A stretch of 8,709 bases of DNA from Nitrosomonas sp. (lineage in GTDB: Bacteria > Pseudomonadota > Gammaproteobacteria > Burkholderiales > Nitrosomonadaceae): NCBI GenBank assembly GCA_021774205.1, contig JAJFJI010000249.1, positions 1-8,709 on the forward strand, in the 5' to 3' direction. Of the stretch, positions 1 to 7,054 are shown piece after piece. Within the stretch, counting starts at the first letter, position 1. Each line of letters opens with the position of its first letter. The translations under genes were made by a program, and so were the position numbers. The notes under the pieces are model-generated. The model saw nothing but the letters and a program-made list of their open reading frames with translations, searched no databases and was not told the origin of the DNA.

Positions 1-243
1 CTGACCGTCGGCATCGCAGCCAATTGGCAAAATAAAGGCTGGGGCAGAAAACTGTTAAATTATTTTATTCATTTAGCCAGACAGCAAAATTTACAATCCA
101 TGTTACTCGATGTAAGGGAGTCTAATACCGGCGCCGCTCTGCTATATAAACAGATCGGATTCAAGCCAATTGCCAAACGTAAGGGTTATTATCCGGACAT
201 GTGTGGACGGGAAGATGCGATTGTTATGAAATTACTGCTATGA
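1..243 (+). CDS. rimI: RimI-type N-alpha-acetyltransferase (GNAT), C-terminal part
   Basis: This is a partial gene. The window opens in frame inside the coding region, and 80 codons remain before TGA at 241-243. RimI transfers acetyl from acetyl-CoA to the N-terminus of ribosomal protein S18 in the cytoplasm. The visible part starts in GNAT motif A, with the acetyl-CoA-binding Q-N-K-G-W-G loop at about residues 10-15 of the fragment. It continues with the L-D-V-R-E-S-N strand and the L-L-Y-K-Q-I-G-F segment typical of RimI, and ends in a Y-Y...E-D-A-I-V-M-K tail. Roughly half of a usual ~150-residue protein is present. Its stop codon overlaps the udg start (ATGA), so the two are probably translationally coupled. 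In related bacteria rimI often sits beside tsaB, which may lie just outside the window. The family is firm. The exact acetylation substrate is inferred from the family. Confidence 0.85.
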   Translation: MTVGIAANWQNKGWGRKLLNYFIHLARQQNLQSMLLDVRESNTGAALLYKQIGFKPIAKRKGYYPDMCGREDAIVMKLLL

Positions 244-974
244 GCAATCGACGCAAAATAATCCTCAAGGAGCTGGGTTTACTTCCTCTCTGGCACATCA
301 AATCTGAAAATTTGCAAGATAGCGCAGTATCCACAAAATTTTCAAGCCAAGAAGATCAATACAAAAAATGCCCTGCTTCTAACATATCAAATGATACACG
401 GCGTCAACAGATTTTGCATATGGACTGGGATCAACTTAAAGCAGAAGTAGCGCATTGTGCTGCCTGTGCCTTAAGTCAAGCGCGCGCGCAGGCTGTATTT
501 GGAGTCGGTGATGAGAAAGCGGATTGGCTATGTATTGGTGAAGGTCCTGGCGCAAGAGAAGATGCAACAGGGGAACCATTTGTCGGCCCCGCCGGGAAAC
601 TGTTGGATAATATGCTGTCGGCCGTTGGTTTGCAACGCGGAAACAACGTCTATATCGCTAATATCGTAAAATGTCGTCCGCCAAATAACAGAAACCCTGC
701 ACCCAATGAAACAAGGCAGTGTGAACCCTATTTAGCAAGACAGATCGAATTGATCAAACCAAAAATTATTCTCGCTTTGGGGAAAGTCGCCGCACAAAAT
801 CTTTTGAAAAGCGATGAAAATATATCCACCTTGCGCGGCAAATTACATCAATATTTCGGCATTCCATTAATCGTCACTTACCATCCCGCCTACCTGCTGC
901 GCTCCCTGCCTGACAAAGCCAAGGCTTGGGAAGATCTATGTTTTGCCAAAGATACCATGCGATCATTAAAATAG
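240..974 (+). CDS. udg: Uracil-DNA glycosylase, 4Fe-4S family 4 type
   Basis: This enzyme removes uracil from DNA to start base-excision repair of deaminated cytosine or misincorporated dUMP. The 244-residue protein has the family's cluster cysteines at Cys73 and Cys76 (C-A-A-C) and at Cys145 and Cys161. Motif 1 is G-E-G-P-G-A-R-E-D-A-T-G at 100-111, followed by P-F-V-G-P-A-G-K-L-L. The leucine-rich motif is H-P-A-Y-L-L-R at 215-221. A longer in-frame reading begins at an ATG at 201 inside rimI. I chose ATG 240 because it gives the 4-base ATGA overlap and begins with the R-R...L-K-E-L-G-L-L-P-L-W segment that such enzymes often carry at the N-terminus. Residues about 21-60 form a poorly conserved, polar linker. 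No Shine-Dalgarno is obvious, which fits coupling to rimI. The gene ends 11 bases from convergent lplT. Confidence in the family is high. Confidence 0.95.
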   Translation: MSNRRKIILKELGLLPLWHIKSENLQDSAVSTKFSSQEDQYKKCPASNISNDTRRQQILHMDWDQLKAEVAHCAACALSQARAQAVFGVGDEKADWLCIGEGPGAREDATGEPFVGPAGKLLDNMLSAVGLQRGNNVYIANIVKCRPPNNRNPAPNETRQCEPYLARQIELIKPKIILALGKVAAQNLLKSDENISTLRGKLHQYFGIPLIVTYHPAYLLRSLPDKAKAWEDLCFAKDTMRSLK

Positions 975-985
975 AAGGAAAGCAT

Positions 986-2269
986 TTACTTAGCATGCAC
1001 CCGTTCTTTGGTGCCTATTAAATGCAGTGAATCTTCTTTACTCTGATTTAACAAGTGCCATCTACGAATCAGAATCATACACAAAGACAAACATAAACCA
1101 AACAACATAATGATAATGTAAATATGCACTTCAAAAACAACCAACGCGGCATAAATTAACAACATGATAAGAATACCGATATTTTCGTTAAAGTTTTGTA
1201 CCGCGATAGAGTGACCGGCACCCATCAAAATGTAACCACGATGTTGCAACAAGGCGTTCATTGGCACTACAAAAAACCCCGCTAGCCCCCCAATCAACAC
1301 CAATAAAATAACTGCGAGCCACAAATCGGTAACCGGTATCAATGACAACACCACAAAGCCCGCTGCAATGCCAAGTGGGATAACCTTGACCGACTGCCGC
1401 AAAGAAACCAGCTTTGCCGCCATCACCGCACCGATTCCAATACCAATCGCAACAACACCCTGCAACATTGCCGCTTTACTGAGTGAATAATCCAGCGCCA
1501 CTTCAGCCCATTTCAACACAATAAATTGCAACGTTGCGCCCGCCCCCCAGAATAATGTCGTCACAGCAAGCGAAATCTGACCTAGCTTATCGGTCCATAA
1601 AAGTTTCACACAATGGCTAAATTCATGAATCAGAAAAAAAGGATTTTTTTTAAGAATACGGTGATCAATGCCAGTATCGGGAATATAGAGGTTAAAAATT
1701 ACAGCCAAACTATAAACAACGGCAACGACAAAAATACTGGCCTCCATCGCGGTATCAATGCCAGTATTGATAAATGGAAAATCAAATGTAAGTAAGGCAT
1801 CGGAAATAGCCGGTGTGATCAATAATCCGCCCAACACGGTACCCAATACAATAGATGCAACTGTCAGGCCTTCAATCCAACCATTCGCAATCACTAATTT
1901 TTCGGCTGGCAGCAATTCAGTCAATATGCCATATTTGGCGGGTGAATATGCCGCCGCACCCAATCCAACAATCGCATAAGCAGCAAGCGCAAAATATTGG
2001 TCTACTGCAAAAAACAGCAATCCACAACCTATGATCTTGATACCATTACTGATAAACATTACGCGACCCTTCGGTATGGAATCAGCAAATGCCCCCACAA
2101 AAGGTGCGAGAATGACATAGAACAACACAAAAACAAACTTCAGCATCGGCGTCAGATATGCCGGCGCATGCAGTTCAATCAATAATGCAATCGCTACAAC
2201 CAGCAGCGCATTATCTGCGAGTGAAGAAAAAAACTGCGCCGCCATGATCGTATAGAAACCGCGTTTCAA
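986..2269 (-). CDS. lplT: Lysophospholipid transporter LplT (MFS)
   Basis: LplT flips lysophospholipids, mainly lyso-PE, across the inner membrane to the cytoplasmic face for re-acylation, normally by Aas. The 427-residue protein is a hydrophobic major-facilitator protein. Its sequence follows E. coli LplT closely: A-Q-F-F-S-S-L-A-D-N-A-L-L at 11-23, A-P-F-V-G...A-D-S...K-G-R-V at 55-70, G-A-A-A-Y-S-P-A-K-Y-G-I-L at 104-116, F-W-G-A-G-A-T-L at 240-247, and G-F-F-V-V-P-M-N-A-L-L-Q-H-R-G at 331-345. It is about 30 residues longer than the E. coli protein (397). Part of the extra length is a loop at about 152-177, and part is a polar C-terminal tail. The start is TTG, chosen because a good GAGGGA ribosome site lies 5 bases upstream and the first residues fit the family. 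The next ATG is codon 9. No aas gene is visible in this window. Confidence 0.93.
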   Translation of the reverse strand: MKRGFYTIMAAQFFSSLADNALLVVAIALLIELHAPAYLTPMLKFVFVLFYVILAPFVGAFADSIPKGRVMFISNGIKIIGCGLLFFAVDQYFALAAYAIVGLGAAAYSPAKYGILTELLPAEKLVIANGWIEGLTVASIVLGTVLGGLLITPAISDALLTFDFPFINTGIDTAMEASIFVVAVVYSLAVIFNLYIPDTGIDHRILKKNPFFLIHEFSHCVKLLWTDKLGQISLAVTTLFWGAGATLQFIVLKWAEVALDYSLSKAAMLQGVVAIGIGIGAVMAAKLVSLRQSVKVIPLGIAAGFVVLSLIPVTDLWLAVILLVLIGGLAGFFVVPMNALLQHRGYILMGAGHSIAVQNFNENIGILIMLLIYAALVVFEVHIYIIIMLFGLCLSLCMILIRRWHLLNQSKEDSLHLIGTKERVHAK

Positions 2270-2274
2270 ACTAT

Positions 2275-2280
2275 TCCCTC
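2275..2280 (-). promoter_or_regulatory. Ribosome binding site supporting the TTG start of lplT
   Basis: On the minus strand GAGGGA sits 5 bases upstream of TTG at 2269-2267. It supports this unusual initiation codon over the in-frame ATG eight codons later, which has no comparable site at the right distance. Confidence 0.6.
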
Positions 2281-2322
2281 TAAAAGTTTTCCTGCCACAC
2301 TACCTCAAATTTCATAACAGTG

Positions 2323-2350
2323 GCTATACTGATTTAGCAAGTAATGGCAA
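2323..2350 (-). promoter_or_regulatory. Likely sigma-70 promoter of lplT
   Basis: On the minus strand a -35 box TTGCCA (2350-2345, five of six consensus bases) and a -10 box TATAGC (2328-2323, four of six) are separated by 16 bases. Transcription would begin near 2316, leaving a leader of roughly 45 bases before the TTG start of lplT. This is a pattern match by eye only. Confidence 0.45.
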
Positions 2351-2393
2351 TAAGTTTTACTTCATCGCCCGATCTATGTAATTATTCGCCCTT

Positions 2394-2413
2394 ATCTTTG
2401 CAACGACAAAGAT
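2394..2413. repeat. Perfect 7-bp inverted repeat in the lplT/alr divergent region
   Basis: ATCTTTG at 2394-2400 and CAAAGAT at 2407-2413 are perfect inverted copies around a 6-base centre. The element lies between the two divergent start regions, upstream of the lplT promoter candidate. It has no T-tract on either side, so a terminator is unlikely. It could be an operator for a dimeric regulator or a chance palindrome in AT-rich sequence. The rest of the 2270-2556 gap contains no gene I can support, and I found no convincing alr promoter in it. Confidence 0.35.
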
Positions 2414-2556
2414 TATCGTAACTTGATTTCAAAATAATGAAAAGATGCTTAGTTTAATCGTCTATAACCACAGTCTTATCACGATTATCAAAACAAAGCA
2501 TGACAAGCTGAACGGTTACTATCGGAAAATTAATGTCGGTAAAAAAATAACCTACA

Positions 2557-3657
2557 ATGCCAGATGCAAAATTAAAGTCACGCCCAATACAAGCACAGAT
2601 CGATCTTTCAAAACTCGAACAAAATTTATCCGTTGTTCGCCGTTATGCGCCAAACGCACGTATTATGGCTGTAATCAAGGCAAATGCATATGGTCACGGC
2701 TTACTTCATGCCGCCAAAGCATTACAGAATGCGGATGGTTTTGCAATATCGGAGCTGGATGCCGCAATACGTCTTCGTAACGCAGGATTCCACCATCCCA
2801 TTCTGCTTCTTGAAGGTTTTATTTCAACAGAGGAGTTAGCACAGTTTAAAAAATACCAATTAAGCGCCGTCATCCATCACAAAATGCAAGTGGAAATGAT
2901 ATTGGCATCCCAACATAAAGGATTAGATGTCTTCATTAAGCTCAATACCGGGATGAATCGCTTGGGGTTTGCGCCTGAAGAATTCCCTTATGCACTTCAG
3001 TCACTAACAACCAGTCCTGCCATCAACCGAATTACGTTAATGACACACTTCGCCGACGCGGATGACCCTACCGGCGGCGGAGAAGTAAACAAACAACTGC
3101 AATGCTTTAACACGTTAACTGCCGGATTCTCTCAACCCCGTTCATTAGCTAATTCTGCTGCTATTATTCGTTATCCGCAAGCGCATCATGAATGGGTACG
3201 TCCTGGCATTATGCTCTATGGCGCGTCACCCTTAACAGAAAAAACAGCTGCCGAACTTGGACTTCAGCCCGTCATGACAGTGTCCAGCAAGCTCATAGCG
3301 ACACAAAATATTAAAACGGGAGACAGAGTAGGGTACGGCGGGCTTTTTCAAGCGACTCACCCGATGCGGATTGGCATTGTTGCGTGCGGCTATGCGGATG
3401 GCTATCCACGTCATGCACCAACCGGGACGCCTGTATTAGTTAACGGTCAGCAATCTCATACCATTGGCCGTATATCAATGGATATGTTGGCCGTTGATCT
3501 GAGTCACATTGAGGAGAATAGCGAGATAAATTGTCCAGTTGTCCTTTGGGGAAAAGGACAGCCCGTGGATGAAATCGCACATTCAGCTGGCACAGTCAGC
3601 TACGAATTATTATGCGCGTTAGCCCCACGGGTAAAGAAAAAATTCAGTGATACATAA
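2557..3657 (+). CDS. alr: Alanine racemase, PLP-dependent
   Basis: Alr interconverts L- and D-alanine in the cytoplasm and supplies D-Ala for the peptidoglycan stem peptide. The 366-residue length is normal for the family. The PLP lysine is Lys41 in A-V-I-K-A-N-A-Y-G-H-G (38-48). Lys128 in F-I-K-L-N-T-G-M-N-R-L-G (126-137) matches the carbamylated-lysine position. R-P-G-I-M-L-Y-G lies at 215-222. The second catalytic base is Tyr260 in V-G-Y-G-G-L-F (258-264), and R-I-S-M-D-M is at 305-310. The N-terminal TIM barrel and C-terminal beta domain are both complete. ATG 2557 is chosen because the protein begins a usual short distance before the conserved R-P-I-Q-A-Q-I-D-L start. The ribosome site is weak. 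The gene is divergent from lplT and converges on the parvulin gene, with 38 bases between stop codons. Confidence 0.96.
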   Translation: MPDAKLKSRPIQAQIDLSKLEQNLSVVRRYAPNARIMAVIKANAYGHGLLHAAKALQNADGFAISELDAAIRLRNAGFHHPILLLEGFISTEELAQFKKYQLSAVIHHKMQVEMILASQHKGLDVFIKLNTGMNRLGFAPEEFPYALQSLTTSPAINRITLMTHFADADDPTGGGEVNKQLQCFNTLTAGFSQPRSLANSAAIIRYPQAHHEWVRPGIMLYGASPLTEKTAAELGLQPVMTVSSKLIATQNIKTGDRVGYGGLFQATHPMRIGIVACGYADGYPRHAPTGTPVLVNGQQSHTIGRISMDMLAVDLSHIEENSEINCPVVLWGKGQPVDEIAHSAGTVSYELLCALAPRVKKKFSDT

Positions 3658-3695
3658 TAACCAGGCTACCCATAAATTAAGATGGGATAACTAGA

Positions 3696-4493
3696 TCATT
3701 CTACCTTAGCACTACTGCGCAACTCTTGCACCACGGTTCCAAATTCCCGTTGCAATACGCGCTGCTGCATATTTTCTTTCACTTCTTCAAACGGTGGCAC
3801 TTGCATGGGACGCACGTCATCAAGCCTGATTACGTGCCAACCAAAAGACGTTTGCACCGGCGTTTCAGTTGTCTTTCCTTTCTCCAGTTTTTCCAGCGCT
3901 TCTGCAAAAGGCCTAACGTAGGATGCTGCTGGACTCCAATCAAGCTCTCCACCATTATTTTTGCTGCCTTCATCCATTGATTTTTCACTCGCAATCTTAG
4001 CAAAATCACCACCTCTATTTAAACTGGCAATAATATCTCGAGCTTCACTTTCATTTTCCACAAGGATATGACGTGGCTTGTATTCTTTGTCGCCCATTTG
4101 TAACTTCAGGATTTCATATTCCTTACGCAAAGTTTCATCACTCACCGCATTATTCTTTATGTAATCCGCCTGAAATGAACTAACTAATACCCTTTGGCGT
4201 GCCAGGTCAAGCTGTGTCTGGATTTCTGGATCTTTATCAAGTCCTTTTTTTATCGCCTCTTGAGAAATTATTTCTTCAGTAATGAGATTTTCGCGCAGGG
4301 ATTTTCTCATTTCCGGACCATCTTGTTGACCTTGAGCAGCACTGGCCTTCACCATCAACTCAAGGCGCGATTGAGGAATAATTACGCCATTCACCTTGGC
4401 CACGGCGGCTGAAGCCTGTGCATGAGCAGTTGACATCGCAACCAGGCCAAAAATACCTACGATTGTTAACTGCGAAAATTTCATCAAACGCAT
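3696..4493 (-). CDS. Periplasmic parvulin-type peptidyl-prolyl cis-trans isomerase
   Basis: This is a secreted prolyl isomerase and chaperone of the PpiC/SurA type, probably assisting folding of exported proteins. The 265 residues begin with a Sec signal peptide: Arg and Lys residues, a hydrophobic stretch at about 8-20, and A-H-A before a probable cleavage at 25/26. A SurA_N-like helical region follows (about 33-135). A single parvulin domain spans about 138-226, with R-H-I-L-V at 141-145, F-A-K-I-A...S-M-D-E-G-S at 164-177, G-G-E-L-D-W at 181-186, and F-G-W-H-V-I-R-L at 217-224. SurA itself has two parvulin domains and is longer, so this is not SurA. The ATG at 4493 has a strong AGGAAG site 4 bases upstream, which favours it over the ATG three codons on. 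The gene lies downstream of yciB-yciI across a 154-base gap with its own promoter candidate. Confidence 0.92.
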   Translation of the reverse strand: MRLMKFSQLTIVGIFGLVAMSTAHAQASAAVAKVNGVIIPQSRLELMVKASAAQGQQDGPEMRKSLRENLITEEIISQEAIKKGLDKDPEIQTQLDLARQRVLVSSFQADYIKNNAVSDETLRKEYEILKLQMGDKEYKPRHILVENESEARDIIASLNRGGDFAKIASEKSMDEGSKNNGGELDWSPAASYVRPFAEALEKLEKGKTTETPVQTSFGWHVIRLDDVRPMQVPPFEEVKENMQQRVLQREFGTVVQELRSSAKVE

Positions 4494-4531
4494 GTAACTT
4501 CCTTTATATAAATTGAATAAATTTAAGAATG

Positions 4532-4563
4532 GGCAGTATACGCCTTAAAACTGCCAACGTGAA
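4532..4563 (-). promoter_or_regulatory. Promoter of the parvulin gene with an overlapping inverted repeat
   Basis: On the minus strand a -35 box TTCACG (4563-4558, four of six) and a -10 box TATACT (4540-4535, five of six) have ideal 17-base spacing. Transcription would start near 4528, giving a leader of about 35 bases. A perfect 6-bp inverted repeat, GGCAGT (4532-4537) and ACTGCC (4550-4555), covers the -10 box and part of the spacer, where a repressor would block polymerase. The repeat is seen directly. Its operator role is inference. Nothing coding is visible in the 154-base gap (4494-4647). Confidence 0.45.
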
Positions 4564-4647
4564 TCCTTGAAGAATACGCTATCGCCAATAAAGTCTAGAA
4601 ACCAAATAAAACAGAAAACAAGCATTAATCAATCATATTCGACTGAA

Positions 4648-4953
4648 TTATACTGGCAGTACTTTCTTGAATGGCTTAACAGACACTTTTGCATACACAC
4701 CCGAAGTAACGTAAGGATCAGCCTCAGCCCACACTTGAGCGGCCTCCAGCGATTCAAATTCCGCCACAATCAGACTGCCAGAAAATCCTGCCGGACCAGG
4801 CTCAGGACTATCAATTGCAGGATATGGACCGGCCAGGATCAGACGCCCCTCTTGCTGCAAAGTTTCGATGCGTGCCAAGTGAGCAGGACGAGCAGCCAAA
4901 CGTTTTTCCAGACTATCCGGCACGTCCTCGCCGTTAATTACATAAAAGTTCAT
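4648..4953 (-). CDS. yciI: YciI family protein
   Basis: This is a small cytoplasmic alpha/beta protein of the YciI family (dimeric ferredoxin-like fold). Its physiological reaction is not established. The 101 residues show family hallmarks: the opening F-Y-V-I strand, R-P-A-H-L with the conserved His25, the G-R-L-I-L-A-G-P-Y segment at 36-44, the F-E-S-L-E-A-A-Q-V-W helix start at about 66-75, and A-D-P-Y-V-T-S-G-V-Y at 77-86. The ATG overlaps the yciB stop by four bases (ATGA) and has an AAGGTG ribosome site 7 bases upstream inside yciB. The two genes are therefore one operon with coupled translation. The pairing of yciI with yciB is seen in other proteobacteria. The family assignment is firm and the molecular role is unknown. 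Confidence 0.92.
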   Translation of the reverse strand: MNFYVINGEDVPDSLEKRLAARPAHLARIETLQQEGRLILAGPYPAIDSPEPGPAGFSGSLIVAEFESLEAAQVWAEADPYVTSGVYAKVSVKPFKKVLPV

Positions 4954-5579
4954 ACGTCATCACCTTTGCGTTGTGAGATAGGTTTCTGTACCGTAGCACT
5001 TTCCAACGGAAAATCATTCTCCTCCGGAGCAGTTACAACCTTTGCATCCTCAGGATCTTTCATATACTTACCCAATATGATTGCCTGCATCGCCACAAAA
5101 ACCAACATTAATCCGACTGAACCAAATAATTTAAAATTGACCCAGGTATCAATTGAAAAGTTGAAGGCAATATGAATATTAATCCCGCCCATCACTATGA
5201 AAAAGACAACCCAGCTCATGTTTAGCTTGCTCCAGACAGCTATTGGTAACGCCATTTGCTTTTCAAGCAATGCTTTAATCAAATTCTTTTTGAAAAAAAT
5301 ATTGGACAACCAAAGTACCGCAGCAAATAACCAATAGAGAACCGTCGGTTTCCATTTGATAAAGGCCTCATTTTGCAATACCAATGTCGCGCCACCTAAC
5401 AACACGATAATTGCAAGACTGACCCATAGCATGGAATCCACCTTACGGTGACGCAACCACATCCAGCCAATCTGCACAAACGTTGCCACAATAGCAGCTG
5501 CCGTAGCGGCATAAATCCCATAAATTTTAAAGGTAACAAAAAACAGGATGACCGGAAAAAGATCAAAAAGAAATTTCAT
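4950..5579 (-). CDS. yciB: YciB (septation protein A / IspZ family) inner-membrane protein
   Basis: This is an integral inner-membrane protein linked in other bacteria to cell-envelope synthesis and septation. The 209 residues start with M-K-F-L-F-D-L-F-P-V-I-L-F-F, the family signature. Hydrophobic segments lie at about 7-40, 50-68, 77-95, 118-138 and 149-170. The conserved patch A-T-L-V-L-Q-N-E-A-F-I-K-W-K-P-T is at 64-79, and N-F-K-L-F-G is at 148-153. It is about 30 residues longer than the 179-residue E. coli protein. The extra length is a polar, charged C-terminal tail (about 171-209) that would extend from the membrane. ATG 5579 lacks a clear Shine-Dalgarno, but it is the only start that keeps the N-terminal signature. 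The gene leads the yciB-yciI operon and begins 87 bases after the reductase stop. Confidence 0.94.
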   Translation of the reverse strand: MKFLFDLFPVILFFVTFKIYGIYAATAAAIVATFVQIGWMWLRHRKVDSMLWVSLAIIVLLGGATLVLQNEAFIKWKPTVLYWLFAAVLWLSNIFFKKNLIKALLEKQMALPIAVWSKLNMSWVVFFIVMGGINIHIAFNFSIDTWVNFKLFGSVGLMLVFVAMQAIILGKYMKDPEDAKVVTAPEENDFPLESATVQKPISQRKGDDV

Positions 5580-5603
5580 GGATACAATACTGGTATAAAT
5601 AGT

Positions 5604-5622
5604 TGGCGTTAGAGTAACACCA
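5604..5622 (-). terminator. Hairpin between the rubredoxin reductase gene and yciB
   Basis: On the minus strand TGGTGTTA and TAACGCCA form an 8-bp stem, with one G-U pair, around a 3-base CTC loop. It lies in the 87-base gap after the reductase stop and before yciB. The bases after it are A/T-rich but not a proper T-run. It may be a weak terminator of the rubredoxin unit or a structure in the yciB leader. Confidence 0.3.
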
Positions 5623-5666
5623 CCAAGCTGATAAAACTGAAACCTTGTCTCTGCGCCATAAAGATC

Positions 5667-6821
5667 TTACTGAAGAACTGGCGGCAATTGTACCGTCAGC
5701 ACATTTTTTTCTTTAGTCGCCGCACCTAACAATGCGTAACCAAGCAAATTACCCGCTGCATCCTTAAATAGCGCTTTAACCCCGTCCTCACCAACATCAA
5801 CATGCCATTCACCTGTTGCACCAACATCAGGTGGCGATACCACCGTTGGACAAGCTGGCGTTTTAACCAGAACCGGCATCGCAGGATAATGCACCGGCGT
5901 TGGTGTTCCGGCAAGCGTTGCCGCCAAGGATCGTGCGGCATGCGTGATTGGCATTACAAACGGCAGCACTTTACCTTGTACTTCAGCGCAGTCACCCAAT
6001 GCGAAAATTTCGGGATCCTGGGTTTGTAATAATTGGTTGACCACAATGCCCCGATTAACCTGGATACCCGCCGCTTCTGCCAGCTTGACACGTGGACGTA
6101 ACCCGACCGCTGATAATATGATATCTGATTCAAGGGATTCACCACTAGCCAGCATTAGTCGCAAACGTTCACCAGCCCGTTCCACTCGCTGAGTCGTGGC
6201 ATTCAAATGAAAAATAATGCCAACTGCCGCCAATTTTCTCTGAAGATAAGCGCCAGCAGCCGGAGGCAAAAGCCGCCCCAATGGTTGCGGACTAATATCA
6301 ATGACATTTACCTGACAACCCGCTGCTGCAAGGTCATTAGCGAACTCACATCCAATCAATCCAGCACCAATAATACTGATTTGTTTTTTTCCTTCCAGCG
6401 CATCACGAAAACGACGGTAATCATCAAGATCATTGATCGACAGAATATCTGACGCACCATCACCCCCCAGTGGCAGATGAATTTGATCAGCGCCCAAGGC
6501 CATAACAAGTTTGCCATAAGCTAACTCGCCACCCTCTTCAAGGGTCAGTATGTGATTGTTACGATCAATTGACGTGACTCGGGTATAGGGGCAAATGGAT
6601 ATTTTCTGTTGATCCGCCATCTTTACCGCATCTGAATTCACTAAGGTCTCTGGCGTCTTACCTGTTGTCAATGCATTCGATAACATCGGTTTAGAATAAA
6701 ACCCGGCATGATCCGCTGACAATAAACTGACGGGCAATTCACTATCCAGTTTACGCAGCTCACGTACCACCGCATAACCCGCAAGTCCACTACCAACAAT
6801 AACCACTGGGCCACGATGCAC
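5667..6821 (-). CDS. rubB: FAD-dependent rubredoxin-NAD(+) reductase
   Basis: This is a flavoprotein of the pyridine-nucleotide disulfide oxidoreductase superfamily, expected to pass electrons from NAD(P)H through FAD to the adjacent rubredoxin in the cytoplasm. The 384 residues show the FAD-binding V-G-S-G-L-A-G at 9-15, M-A-L-G-A at 107-111, the NAD-binding I-G-A-G-L-I-G at 151-157, and the second FAD motif F-A-L-G-D at 273-277. A C-terminal domain follows (about 310-384), as in AlkT/RubB-type reductases. No redox-active C-x4-C pair follows the first FAD motif, which argues against a disulfide reductase. The start is GTG. It lies 3 bases after the rubredoxin stop, and a GGTGGAG site sits 9 bases upstream within the rubredoxin gene, so the two are co-transcribed. 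Coenzyme choice (NADH or NADPH) cannot be read here. Confidence 0.88.
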   Translation of the reverse strand: MHRGPVVIVGSGLAGYAVVRELRKLDSELPVSLLSADHAGFYSKPMLSNALTTGKTPETLVNSDAVKMADQQKISICPYTRVTSIDRNNHILTLEEGGELAYGKLVMALGADQIHLPLGGDGASDILSINDLDDYRRFRDALEGKKQISIIGAGLIGCEFANDLAAAGCQVNVIDISPQPLGRLLPPAAGAYLQRKLAAVGIIFHLNATTQRVERAGERLRLMLASGESLESDIILSAVGLRPRVKLAEAAGIQVNRGIVVNQLLQTQDPEIFALGDCAEVQGKVLPFVMPITHAARSLAATLAGTPTPVHYPAMPVLVKTPACPTVVSPPDVGATGEWHVDVGEDGVKALFKDAAGNLLGYALLGAATKEKNVLTVQLPPVLQ

Positions 6822-6824
6822 GGC

Positions 6825-6989
6825 CTAAATCTCCACCATTTCAAAATCAGCTTTAACCACACCACACTCCGGACAAGCCCAGTCTTCAGGAATCTCTTCC
6901 CAACGCGTACCCGGCTTTATGCCATGTGCCGGATCACCCGCGGACTCATCATAGACAAAACCACAAACATTACATTGAAACTTTCTCAT
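6825..6989 (-). CDS. rubA: Rubredoxin
   Basis: This is a small iron protein carrying one Fe(S-Cys)4 centre, a soluble one-electron carrier. The 54 residues match a classical rubredoxin: Cys6 and Cys9 in C-N-V-C-G-F-V-Y-D, G-I-K-P-G-T-R-W-E-E-I-P-E-D-W at 23-37, and Cys39 and Cys42 in C-P-E-C-G. All four iron ligands are present. A longer reading from TTG at 7010 would add seven residues, but it has no ribosome site. ATG 6989 has AAAGAG 7 bases upstream and gives the usual M-R-K-F-Q-C start. The reductase gene follows after 3 bases, making a compact two-gene electron-transfer operon. The terminal acceptor is not encoded nearby. Known rubredoxin pairs serve alkane hydroxylases, oxygen or peroxide detoxification, or cofactor and haem-related oxygenases. 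Which of these applies here is open. Confidence 0.96.
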   Translation of the reverse strand: MRKFQCNVCGFVYDESAGDPAHGIKPGTRWEEIPEDWACPECGVVKADFEMVEI

Positions 6990-7054
6990 TTTTATACTCT
7001 TTGCATTCAATTAAAGCGGTTAATCCCAAAATTACTCAAAATCTGCGTCATATC

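Noticed and set aside
201..239. Upstream ATG extending udg by 13 codons into rimI
   Set aside because: The extension is a shadow of the rimI frame. ATG 240 gives the usual 4-base coupling overlap.
2445..2780. A 111-codon plus-strand frame before and over the start of alr
   Set aside because: It overlaps the conserved N-terminus of alanine racemase in another frame, and its composition looks random.
3669..3686. Possible bidirectional terminator between alr and the parvulin gene
   Set aside because: Only a 5-bp CCCAT/ATGGG stem with an 8-base loop and no T-run on either strand.
4567..5175. A 202-codon plus-strand open frame
   Set aside because: It lies antisense across yciI and the 3' part of yciB, both with clear family motifs. 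Its translation shows no recognisable fold and has no ribosome site.
6990..7010. TTG start adding seven residues to rubredoxin
   Set aside because: It has no ribosome site. ATG 6989 has one and gives the canonical rubredoxin start.
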